Shown: positions 1 through 6,884, counted from the stretch's first letter. The stretch is 7,350 nt of DNA from Erysipelothrix sp. UBA3383 (GCA_002358955.1 DEPV01000009.1:582-7931); one strand, 5' to 3'. Translations and numbers: made by a program. Notes: generated by a model from the sequence alone, not told the origin.

Positions 1-1724
1 CCTTCCATAACAACATCAACCATAGTTGCAAACTTGTTATCCAGTAAAACCACTTCAGCAACCTGAATTGCAGCATCACTTCCTGCTCCCATAGCAATGG
101 AACAATCTGCACTACGTAGTGCTAAAACATCATTGACACCATCTCCAACCATCGCTACTTTAAGATGGTTTTTTTGTAACATCTTAACCATAATCTGTTT
201 TTGATAAGGTGAAGCTCGACCAATCACATTGTAATTCATCACTGCTTCTTCAAGTTCAGCATCAGTTTCAATCTTACTGACATCGATTGCTCGATCCCCA
301 TTTTGAATTCCGGCATTACTTGCAACTGCAAGCAGTGTCTTAATATGGTCTCCTGATATTATTTTAATAACAACCTCATTCTTATTAAAGAAATCTAATG
401 TTGGTGATGCATCATCGCGTAGTTCATCTCGAATGATGATGTATGCTAAGGCCTTTAAGTTAACAGGTTCATTCAATGCTTTTGAACCATCATTATCTTG
501 TGCTACTAAAAGTACTCGTGCCCCTGCATCCTGCATTGCAATGACAGGTTTTGGTAGTTTATGATTGTGCATTAAAAAGTCAGGTGCACCCACATAAACA
601 TTACCAAATTGTTCAAACTTCATCGCTCCCCATTTACGACTGGATGAAAATGCTAAGATTTCTTTTAATTGATCACTCTCATTGCTTTCAAAGTATTTTT
701 GAAGAGCCTGTGTTGTTGAGTCTGTATCTTGTGTGTGATAGAGGTAGTTTGCCATAATGTCATTAACATACTGCTCATCTTCAATCGCATAGACTTCACT
801 GACACTCATCATACCTTGTGTTAAAGTACCGGTTTTATCAATACAAATAACATCGACTTTCGATAAGGTCTCAATCGCATAAACAGATTGAACTAAGGTT
901 TGCTTACGTCCCAATCGAAAGACTGAAACTGCAAATGAGATGCTGGTAAGTAATACCAATCCCATCGGTAATAACCCCAGTAGAACGGTGCTGATTGTTA
1001 CAATTGCTTCAGGAAGCGATAATTTACGAATAACTGTAGCTTGCAGAAATAGAAGAATCCCGATGGGTAAAACTATCTTGGCACAAAATGCAGCAACTTT
1101 AGAAAAAGTATCCATTAAGTCAGAACGTACTTCTTTAAACTTACGTACCTCTTTCATAATCTTTTGAATGTAGTTATCAGCACCTACATGCACTACTTTA
1201 GCAAAAGCATTTCCACTACTTACAAAACTCCCTGAATAGATAAAGTCTTCACTGTGTTTAATCACCGCTTTAGACTCCCCTGTAATCATGGATTCATTCA
1301 TTTCTAAATAATCATCAATAAGGATGCAGTCTGCTGCGACTTGGTTTCCTGTTTTAAGATAGATCAGATCATCCATGACTAAATCATCATTGGCAACATC
1401 GACCAAAACCCCATCCCTCATAACTTTAGTGGTTTGAGCAATTAAGACATTCAACTGGTTGACTGTTTTTACAGATCGAATAATCTGGTAACTTTGAATG
1501 AAGATGTTCATGACCATAACGTTAATAAAGAATACGGATAAGTATTCTTTAATCGCAATCAGTGCAATGGCAATAATGACTAAGTATAAATTAAATAAAG
1601 TTAGTGATTGTTCTAAAATAATTTTAAAAGAAGATTTGGGTTTCTCTACTTCAACCGCATTGTTTAAACCATCAGCAGTTCTTTGAGCAACCTCTTGTGA
1701 TGTTAAGCCTTGTTTATTCTCCAT
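1..1724 (-). CDS. P-type cation-transporting ATPase (HAD-IC family), C-terminus cut off by the window edge
   Basis: Membrane ion pump energised by ATP through an aspartyl-phosphate intermediate. About 574 N-terminal residues are visible. In order: a GLTSQEV-type N-terminal segment, two membrane segments (about 45-80), the actuator-domain TGES motif (148-151), a membrane pair with TM4 motif LLPMGL (PMGL at 253-256), the phosphorylation motif DKTGTLT (Asp296), the nucleotide-binding segment FSSSRKW (359-365) followed by YVGAPDF, SGDH (457-460) and the hinge motif GDGVND (527-532). All catalytic motifs are present, so the enzyme should be active. The remaining C-terminal membrane segments lie off the left edge. 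The SSRKW and GAP(D/E)F signatures resemble the bacterial subgroup that includes mycobacterial CtpE, which is linked to calcium uptake, but this is from memory and the transported ion is not established. TM4 has Met where P2-type calcium pumps have Glu (PEGL). The ATG at 1724 follows a good site (GAGGTG, about 4-5 bases upstream) and lies inside the end of rsmD, overlapping it by 11 bases. Confidence 0.93.
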   Translation of the reverse strand, partial: MENKQGLTSQEVAQRTADGLNNAVEVEKPKSSFKIILEQSLTLFNLYLVIIAIALIAIKEYLSVFFINVMVMNIFIQSYQIIRSVKTVNQLNVLIAQTTKVMRDGVLVDVANDDLVMDDLIYLKTGNQVAADCILIDDYLEMNESMITGESKAVIKHSEDFIYSGSFVSSGNAFAKVVHVGADNYIQKIMKEVRKFKEVRSDLMDTFSKVAAFCAKIVLPIGILLFLQATVIRKLSLPEAIVTISTVLLGLLPMGLVLLTSISFAVSVFRLGRKQTLVQSVYAIETLSKVDVICIDKTGTLTQGMMSVSEVYAIEDEQYVNDIMANYLYHTQDTDSTTQALQKYFESNESDQLKEILAFSSSRKWGAMKFEQFGNVYVGAPDFLMHNHKLPKPVIAMQDAGARVLLVAQDNDGSKALNEPVNLKALAYIIIRDELRDDASPTLDFFNKNEVVIKIISGDHIKTLLAVASNAGIQNGDRAIDVSKIETDAELEEAVMNYNVIGRASPYQKQIMVKMLQKNHLKVAMVGDGVNDVLALRSADCSIAMGAGSDAAIQVAEVVLLDNKFATMVDVVME

Positions 1725-2256
1725 GATTCACCTCGTAGTAACGAATTCTTGTCTGTCCGTACTTTTTCTCATGAACACACTCAAAATTCAATATCGTCTC
1801 ATCAAGCTTCAAACTGATGTCTGATTCAACAATGATTAAAGTATCCTCATGAACACAATTTTGAATGCATGTTTCAATAACTACTTGAAACTTATCGTAA
1901 TGATAAGGTGGATCAATGAATATATAATCAAACTTCTGCTTGAGTGAAGGGATTAATTGCATCGCATCCCCTTTTAAAATCTCAATGGATTCATTCAATG
2001 ATTTCGCATTATCTTTAATGATAGACAGTGCTCCGGAGTGTTGTTCCAGTGCATAAACGACTTCAACACCGCGACTGCGTGCTTCAAGTGCCATAGCCCC
2101 AGACCCAGAAAACACATCTAAGAATGATGTGTTGTTGAAGTATGGCCCTATTCTTGAAAAGATTGCTTGTCGTATTTTATCCGTTGTAGGTCGAGTCTGA
2201 TCACCATTTAAAGTCTTCAAGTTTCGTGATCGATGCGTTCCTGCTGTAATTCTCAT
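1714..2256 (-). CDS. rsmD: 16S rRNA (guanine(966)-N(2))-methyltransferase RsmD
   Basis: SAM-dependent methyltransferase that modifies the exocyclic amine of G966 (E. coli numbering) in 16S rRNA during 30S assembly, in the cytoplasm. At 180 residues it has the usual family length. It begins with the characteristic MRITAGTHRSRNL start, followed by TRPTTDKIRQAIF (21-33), SAM motif I LDVFSGSGAMALEARSRG (46-63), and the catalytic motif IV IDPPY (DPPY at 115-118) expected of N2-guanine methylation. The YGQTRIRYYE ending is also typical. The start ATG shares an ATGA overlap with the stop of the upstream SEDS gene, and an AAGGTG ribosome binding site lies within the end of that gene, so translation is probably coupled. 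The stop lies 11 bases inside the next gene, the P-type ATPase. In many Firmicutes rsmD precedes coaD; here the ATPase takes that position. Confidence 0.95.
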   Translation of the reverse strand: MRITAGTHRSRNLKTLNGDQTRPTTDKIRQAIFSRIGPYFNNTSFLDVFSGSGAMALEARSRGVEVVYALEQHSGALSIIKDNAKSLNESIEILKGDAMQLIPSLKQKFDYIFIDPPYHYDKFQVVIETCIQNCVHEDTLIIVESDISLKLDETILNFECVHEKKYGQTRIRYYEVNHGE

Positions 2257-3437
2257 GTGTGTTTCACCTTCGTTCCTTTTGCAATGGTTGCCTGTGCAAT
2301 TCCAATGGCCATCATGAAGGCAATCTTAGATGATGCCCCTGATGATATAAGAAGTAGCGGTACCCCTGTTAATGGAATCAGTGCTGTAATACCCCCCACA
2401 TTAAACAGAAAGTGAACCATTAAGTAAGCTGCAACACCCACTAAAACCATTTTGTCTTTTTCATACTTCATACTAAAAGCATGCTTCAGTAAGGAATATA
2501 GTATCAATCCATAAAACAGAAGAATGATGGAGAGTCCAAACATTCCCAACTCTTCTACAATTACCGCTAAAATAAAGTCTGTACGTGCCTCAGGAATAAA
2601 CCCATGTTTCCCAAGACTTGATCCCAAGCCTTGTCCAAAAAGTCCCCCATTGGTAAAGGATACAAACCCTCTAAAAATATGATAGCCATAACCTACTTTA
2701 TCGTAGAACGGATCTGCAACGGTCGCAAATCGTTTCACCATGTAGGGCTTCAGTCCAAATTTGGATAATAATTCAATCCCTGAACTGGTACTAAGATAAA
2801 TAACCGCAGCAAAACCAAAGGTATAAAGAACTAAAGTCCAATTCTGTACCTTACGGATGGTCTTGTTCATCGGTATCATAAAGACAAAGATCATCATTAA
2901 CATCAATACTGCTGCACTTCCTAAGTCTTTTTGTAAAACCGTAATGATGAATGCACTGAGTAATAAAAATCCTATCGGTACTGCAAGTAAATCTGAAGCC
3001 TTCGCTTTAGGATTATACTTACGATCTCCCAGATATACTGCAAAGATGAGGATCATGATAACTTTCGTAAACTCTGAGGGTTGAATGGTAATCCCACCAA
3101 ATCGGATCCACGCATGGGCACCCCCTACATTTCTAAATCCTAAAGGTACCAGAAGAAATACAATTGTGATAGCAATTAGGGGCACTGCATATTTTTTAAC
3201 CAAATTGAGTTTAAAGTGACGTGATACATGCAACATCATGATGTATGAGACCACAACAAAGGCCGTTTCTTTAATTAGAACCGGTAATAAATCTCGGGTA
3301 TTGGTATTCACACCAACATTGGCTGACATTACCATCAGAAGCCCAAATAAACTCAGGACCAGTACAGAGATATGAATTCCTAAACTGTAACCTTTAATTT
3401 GTCTGGGAATTATTTTTCGAATTATCTTATTTAACAT
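2253..3437 (-). CDS. ftsW: FtsW/RodA/SpoVE-family SEDS peptidoglycan glycosyltransferase
   Basis: Polytopic membrane enzyme of the SEDS family, which polymerises lipid II into glycan strands together with a class B penicillin-binding protein. It is 394 residues long, the usual size, with about ten hydrophobic segments. Family landmarks in order: GGAHAWIRFGG (105-115, with Trp110), IQPSEFTK (118-125), KDLGS (170-174, equivalent to the usual PDLGT), and the large extracellular loop with GQGLGSS (268-274) and IPEARTDFILAV (281-292). Asp287 is probably the catalytic Asp. The C-terminal signature NVGGITALIPLTGVPLLLISS (about 346-366) ends in ISSGASS rather than the common ISYGGSS. The GLG…PEARTDF loop suits FtsW or SpoVE at least as well as RodA, and proximity to rsmD supports FtsW; the exact paralogue is uncertain. 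The start at 3437 is the only sensible one because an ATG just upstream meets a stop after three codons, yet its ribosome binding site is weak. It is the first gene of the leftward operon. Confidence 0.9.
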   Translation of the reverse strand: MLNKIIRKIIPRQIKGYSLGIHISVLVLSLFGLLMVMSANVGVNTNTRDLLPVLIKETAFVVVSYIMMLHVSRHFKLNLVKKYAVPLIAITIVFLLVPLGFRNVGGAHAWIRFGGITIQPSEFTKVIMILIFAVYLGDRKYNPKAKASDLLAVPIGFLLLSAFIITVLQKDLGSAAVLMLMMIFVFMIPMNKTIRKVQNWTLVLYTFGFAAVIYLSTSSGIELLSKFGLKPYMVKRFATVADPFYDKVGYGYHIFRGFVSFTNGGLFGQGLGSSLGKHGFIPEARTDFILAVIVEELGMFGLSIILLFYGLILYSLLKHAFSMKYEKDKMVLVGVAAYLMVHFLFNVGGITALIPLTGVPLLLISSGASSKIAFMMAIGIAQATIAKGTKVKHT

Positions 3438-3581
3438 ACTGTTAGTTTACCATATTTAAGGACTTTATAAATCAAGTCTTATGCAAAAGTTTAGAGACCC
3501 CATAATTTCACCTTCTTATTTTAAAAACTTGATAAGCTTATGCTCGATGGCTTTTTTAAAGGATTGCTTTTAGTCAAAGCC

Positions 3582-3610
3582 TTTAACTATGCACTAAAAT
3601 GAGTTATTAT
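3582..3610 (+). promoter_or_regulatory. Candidate sigma-A-type promoter for the def-rnj operon
   Basis: TTTAAC (3582-3587) and TATTAT (3605-3610) are separated by 17 bases, with the -10 matching the consensus at five of six positions and the -35 at only three. TATAGT (3608-3613) is an overlapping alternative -10. Transcription would start near 3617 and leave a leader of about 50 bases before the deformylase ATG. The -35 element directly abuts the AAAGCC arm of an inverted repeat (3549-3581). This is read from sequence only. Confidence 0.4.
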
Positions 3611-3653
3611 AGTAGTAACGAGTTTTTGAAACGATATGACTCAAGAATACCTG

Positions 3654-3661
3654 AGAGGAAG
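3654..3661 (+). promoter_or_regulatory. Ribosome binding site deciding the def start
   Basis: AGAGGAAG lies seven bases before the ATG at 3669. An in-frame ATG at 3636 would add 11 residues (MTQEYLRGSTS), but it has no purine-rich site before it and the added residues do not resemble a deformylase N-terminus. This is why 3669 is taken as the start. Confidence 0.8.
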
Positions 3662-3668
3662 TACATCA

Positions 3669-4241
3669 ATGTATAAAATTAATATGGACACAATCGTCCA
3701 AGATTCAGACCCGGTTTTACGCCTTAAAAGTGAACCCGTATCTTTTCCATTGCAAGAAAGTGACATTGCGTTAATGGAAGACATGCTTTTGTATGTTCGT
3801 GATTCACGAAACGAAGAGCTGGCAGAAAAGCACAACCTACAACCTGCAAATGGCATTGCTGCCATTCAAACAGGTGTAGCCAAACAAATGATTGTCATCG
3901 TCGCTGAAGATGTTCAGAAAGATGGCACGATTATAGAAACCGAATACGCACTCATCAACCCGAAATTAGTCGCACATTCTGAAAAACAAGTAGCACTGTC
4001 TTATGGAGAGGGCTGTTTATCCGTTCGTGATCAGCATGAAGGTTTAGTACCCAGAGCATGGCGCATTCGTATTGCAGCTTATGATTATTTGAAAAAAGAA
4101 AATGTTATCATCAACGCAAAAGATTTACTATCCATTGTTATTCAACATGAATTGGACCACTTAAACGGCATCCTGTTCTATGATCGAATCAATCGTAACA
4201 ACCCTTGGGCAGCTGACGCTAAACTCAAGTTAATAGACTAG
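3669..4241 (+). CDS. def: Peptide deformylase
   Basis: Metalloenzyme (Fe2+ in vivo) that removes the formyl group from the initiator Met of nascent proteins at the ribosome exit. The 190-residue length fits the longer Gram-positive (type II) deformylases. All metal-binding motifs are present: EGCLS (114-118, Cys116 ligand) and HELDH (160-164, His160 and His164 ligands, Glu161 catalytic). Motif 1 is ANGIAAIQTG, a variant of the usual GxGLAAPQ, with Gln67 kept but Gly and Pro replaced by Ala and Ile. I expect an active enzyme. The start is set by the AGAGGAAG site. Its TAG stop overlaps the GGAG ribosome binding site of the next gene, RNase J, only eight bases before that ATG, so the two are very likely co-transcribed. 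Deformylase and RNase J genes are also close neighbours in Bacillus subtilis. Confidence 0.95.
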   Translation: MYKINMDTIVQDSDPVLRLKSEPVSFPLQESDIALMEDMLLYVRDSRNEELAEKHNLQPANGIAAIQTGVAKQMIVIVAEDVQKDGTIIETEYALINPKLVAHSEKQVALSYGEGCLSVRDQHEGLVPRAWRIRIAAYDYLKKENVIINAKDLLSIVIQHELDHLNGILFYDRINRNNPWAADAKLKLID

Positions 4242-4249
4242 GAGAACAC

Positions 4250-6184
4250 ATGAAAGAAATAGATAAGAAACTAAGAAACACCGACACCTTAGTATATGCA
4301 CTGGGTGGTTTAGGTGAAGTTGGGAAAAACATGTATGTTGTCGAACATGACGATGAAATCGTCATCATCGATGCTGGTGTTATGTTCCCAGAAGAAAATT
4401 TATTAGGTGTTGACTATGTAATCCAAGATTACGCACACTTAATTAAAAACCAAAAGAAAATTAAAGCATTAATCATTACCCACGGTCATGAGGACCACAT
4501 CGGAGGAATTCCATTCCTATTACAAAAGGTACACATTGAAAACATTTATGCACCTTTATTTGCAAAAGCTTTGATTGAACGTAAACTGGACGAACGTAAG
4601 ATTCGTACGAAATACCCAATCACAGTAATAGATTCTGATTCCAGTGTTAAAACTAAACACTTTGTATTTGGATTCTTTAACGTTGTTCACTCGATTCCAG
4701 ATGCACTGGGAATTTTAATCAACACACCAAATGGACGCATTGTCTCTACAGGAGACTTTAAGTTTGACTTAACTCCAGTTGGTACTAATCCTGATTATCA
4801 AATCATGGCTTATATGGGAGAGATTGGCGTTACATTGTTAATGTCTGACTCAACCAACGCTGAAGTATCTGGATTTTCAATTTCAGAACAAGAAGTTGCA
4901 CGTTCCATCAATGCCATCTTTAAGAAGACTGATGGACGTTTGATTGTTGCAACCTTTGCATCCAACGTATACCGTGTACAACAGATCATTGAAGCTGCCA
5001 TTGCAGATGGTCGAAAGATTGCTGTCTTTGGGCGTTCAATGGAAAACGTCGTTACCATTGCACGTAAATTAGGACACATTCAAGCTACGGATAAAAACTT
5101 TGTTACAGCCCATCAATTAAAACGATTGCCTGCTAACCAACAATGTATTATCTGTACTGGATCACAAGGTGAGCCCCTTGCTGCACTGAGCCGTATTGCC
5201 AATGGTACCCACCGTCAAGTACAAATCATTCCAGGGGATACTGTTGTATTCTCATCAAGTCCAATTCCTGGAAACCAGCAATCAGTATCAGCCGTGGTAA
5301 ACCAATTAACACGTCGTGGTGCAAATGTTATGACAAACTCACCACTGAACTCACTACATACAACAGGACACGCTTCTAAGGAAGAACAAGCCTTAATGTT
5401 ACAGTTGATCAAACCCGATTACTTCATGCCAATGCATGGTGAGTATAAAATGTTAAAAGCACACAAGCAAACTGCAATTGATACCGGAATGAAAGCAGAA
5501 GATATCTTCATTTGTTCCAATGGTGATGTGATTGCACTGCGTGATGGTGTGGCATTCCAGCCTGATGTTCGTGTTCAAGCCGATGATATCTTTGTTGATG
5601 GAAACGATGCTTCAGGACTATCAACAGCAGTACTGAAAGATCGTAAGATCTTAGCAGACTCAGGTCTTGTCTCTGTTGTAGTAACCATTGATTCAAGAAC
5701 CAATCAAATCCTGTGCAAACCAAACATCGTATCACGTGGATTTGTATATATTAAAGAAAACCAAACCCTGCTTAAAGAAGCAGAACAAGTGGTTTACAAA
5801 GCACTACAAAAACGTATGGAACGCAAAGTTACCTTTGGTGAGATCAAGAATACAATTCGTGGATCACTGGAGCCATTCCTATACAAACACACACAACGTA
5901 ACCCACTGGTGATTCCAGTTATCTTAAATCAACGCGAAGCAAGCCCTGTTAAAAAAGATAGTAAGCCTGCAGCAAAACAAAGCAAGAAACCAGCACCTAA
6001 GCAAAGTAAGAAACCTGCTGCAAAGCCAGCAGATAAACCTGCAGCTAAAAATGCGAAGCCAGCAAATAAAGCTGCTGCAAAACCCAAAGTAACTGCAGAC
6101 ACAAAAGCAGTAGCAAAACCAAAGCCAACACCAAAAGCAAAACCAAAGGCACCAGTAGTTGAAAAAAACACTCCTGAAGCTTAG
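4250..6184 (+). CDS. rnjA: Ribonuclease J (metallo-beta-lactamase/beta-CASP) with Lys/Ala/Pro-rich C-terminal tail
   Basis: Dual 5'-to-3' exonuclease and endonuclease that acts in mRNA decay and rRNA maturation in the cytoplasm, using two zinc ions. The core (about 10-560) closely follows B. subtilis RNase J1 as I remember it: ALGGLGEVGKNMY (17-29), zinc motif THGHEDHIGG (His78, His80, Asp82, His83), VVHSIPDA (His147), STGDFKFD (Asp169), beta-CASP segments SDSTNAE (199-205), ATFASN (234-239), GRSMEN (261-266), CTGSQGEP (302-309) and SSSPIPGN (335-342), then GHASKEEQ (373-380) and PMHGEY (394-399). The family core is about 555 residues. Residues 565-644 are an extra low-complexity tail of Lys, Ala and Pro with repeated KPAAK and KQSKK units, probably disordered and strongly basic. 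The start has a GGAGA site overlapping the def stop. J1 rather than J2 is inferred from similarity, so the A in the symbol is tentative. The 3' end overlaps the next gene by 26 bases. Confidence 0.95.
   Translation: MKEIDKKLRNTDTLVYALGGLGEVGKNMYVVEHDDEIVIIDAGVMFPEENLLGVDYVIQDYAHLIKNQKKIKALIITHGHEDHIGGIPFLLQKVHIENIYAPLFAKALIERKLDERKIRTKYPITVIDSDSSVKTKHFVFGFFNVVHSIPDALGILINTPNGRIVSTGDFKFDLTPVGTNPDYQIMAYMGEIGVTLLMSDSTNAEVSGFSISEQEVARSINAIFKKTDGRLIVATFASNVYRVQQIIEAAIADGRKIAVFGRSMENVVTIARKLGHIQATDKNFVTAHQLKRLPANQQCIICTGSQGEPLAALSRIANGTHRQVQIIPGDTVVFSSSPIPGNQQSVSAVVNQLTRRGANVMTNSPLNSLHTTGHASKEEQALMLQLIKPDYFMPMHGEYKMLKAHKQTAIDTGMKAEDIFICSNGDVIALRDGVAFQPDVRVQADDIFVDGNDASGLSTAVLKDRKILADSGLVSVVVTIDSRTNQILCKPNIVSRGFVYIKENQTLLKEAEQVVYKALQKRMERKVTFGEIKNTIRGSLEPFLYKHTQRNPLVIPVILNQREASPVKKDSKPAAKQSKKPAPKQSKKPAAKPADKPAAKNAKPANKAAAKPKVTADTKAVAKPKPTPKAKPKAPVVEKNTPEA
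5942..6160 (+). repeat. Low-complexity repeat encoding the Lys/Ala/Pro tail of RNase J
   Basis: Degenerate tandem codon repeats encode units such as KPAAKQSKK, PAPKQSKK, PAAKPADK and PAAKNAK, then a looser AKPKPTPKAKPK segment. There are no long exact DNA repeats, because codons vary between units (CCT/CCA, GCA/GCT), which argues for an old protein-level repeat rather than a recent DNA expansion. Reverse-strand open frames here are rich in Phe and Cys and are merely complements of this composition. Confidence 0.75.
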
Positions 6185-6884
6185 TTTGCTTTTAATCTTA
6201 GTGCTGGGAATCATGTATGTGGAAGCTAGTAAGTTTGCACCAACTCGCTTTAAAACACGAATTCAAACTGTAGTCTCTGAAAAGATACCAACAGAATTTA
6301 ACAATAAAAGCATCGCCGTGATATCAAACCCTAAGGGCGATATCACTGCCATCAACAAAAGTATTGCAGCAATCAAAGAAAGCCATAGTGATCTTGTGAT
6401 CATTATGGGCGATGTCTTTGATCCTAGTATGGATGAAGAAACAGCATCTTTGTATGAAGAGCGTCTTGCATCGATTCAAGTACCTTTGGGTAAATTTGTA
6501 CTCAGCGACTCACACCAACCCTTATTAAAGGAATTGGGATTTTACGTCCTGAATAATACAAGTACTCAAGTGCATGCTCAAGGCAATGCATCCATCAATG
6601 TCATTTCAAGAATGAGCAATGAGACTGTACAAGTAGATGAAGATTCTTTCAACTTACTGATTAGTAACATTGAGCCTGATGATTCATTTAAACTTGCAGA
6701 TGTACTGATTTCACCCATCTTGGAAGATCAAAAAATAAACCTTCCCTATTTACTCAACGACTTTAAAAAGACAGAGACTAAAGATGGAAGCATCAGCATC
6801 AAACACATGCAAAGCAATACCCAATCAGACTATCGACTCTTCTCAAACCCTGAGATTGTCATACTCTCACTAAAGAGCCAATAG
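6159..6884 (+). CDS. Membrane-anchored, degenerate calcineurin-like phosphoesterase (probable pseudoenzyme)
   Basis: The 241-residue protein follows the layout of YkuE/YaeI-type metallophosphoesterases but lacks most of their metal ligands. An N-terminal anchor, Lys-rich then hydrophobic (2-20), precedes PTEFNNKSIAVIS (44-56), matching the family's P-EF---IV-ISD strand. ISNPKGD (55-61) stands where ISDLH is expected, so Asp and His become Asn57 and Lys59. DLVIIMGDVFD (78-88) keeps the GD motif (Asp85). GKFVLSDSH (111-119) replaces YGVLGNHD. LLISNIEPD (166-174) aligns with LLSHEPD, with Asn for His. SPILEDQKINLP (185-196) aligns with SGHTHGGQVRLP. The end RLFSNPEIVILSL (226-238) matches the family's typical terminus. 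The reading frame is intact, so this is not a decayed gene by appearance. Function is unknown; catalysis looks unlikely and a binding role is inferred. The TTG start at 6159 lies in the RNase J tail, with AAAGG about nine bases upstream; it is chosen because it includes the full anchor. ATG 6213 is the alternative. Confidence 0.75.
   Translation: MKKTLLKLSLLLILVLGIMYVEASKFAPTRFKTRIQTVVSEKIPTEFNNKSIAVISNPKGDITAINKSIAAIKESHSDLVIIMGDVFDPSMDEETASLYEERLASIQVPLGKFVLSDSHQPLLKELGFYVLNNTSTQVHAQGNASINVISRMSNETVQVDEDSFNLLISNIEPDDSFKLADVLISPILEDQKINLPYLLNDFKKTETKDGSISIKHMQSNTQSDYRLFSNPEIVILSLKSQ

Larger units (their letters stand above)
3438..3668. other. Divergent intergenic region between ftsW and def
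   Basis: About 230 AT-rich bases separate the leftward ftsW group from the rightward def group, so promoters for both should lie here. Visible items are a perfect 10-base palindrome ATAAGCTTAT (3532-3541), a GGCTTT/AAAGCC inverted repeat (3549-3554 with 3576-3581), and an alternative nested hairpin in which GCTTT (3566-3570) pairs with AAAGC (3576-3580). Neither hairpin is followed by a T-run on either strand, so they are not convincing terminators. For the leftward direction I found only weak candidates: TTGATT, with TATGGT 15 bases further on. I see no small gene or RNA gene with good support. Confidence 0.6.

Noticed and set aside
551..1686. Plus-strand open frames at 551-757, 940-1167 and 1498-1686
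   Set aside because: They lie opposite the P-type ATPase, have no recognisable motif, and the minus-strand frame encodes every catalytic motif of the family.
3438..3480. Promoter for the leftward ftsW operon
   Set aside because: TTGATT and TATGGT have a 15-base spacing and weak matches; too poor to annotate as a site although a promoter must lie nearby.
3558..3584. Hairpin in the ftsW-def intergenic region as an intrinsic terminator
   Set aside because: The stem has a three-base bulge, no T-run follows on either strand, and both flanking genes point away from the region, so no transcript needs to end there.
3636..3668. Longer N-terminus for peptide deformylase from ATG 3636
   Set aside because: No ribosome binding site before it, whereas ATG 3669 has AGAGGAAG at ideal spacing, and the extra residues do not resemble the family.
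6163..6177. Programmed -1 frameshift at A AAA AAC near the end of RNase J
   Set aside because: The heptamer is in the right frame, but the -1 frame stops after two codons, so the product would hardly change; the Lys-rich tail makes such A-runs likely by chance.
5924..6214. Two long minus-strand frames rich in Phe, Cys, Ala and Gly
   Set aside because: They are complements of the Lys/Ala/Pro codons of the RNase J tail; the membrane-like composition is an artefact.
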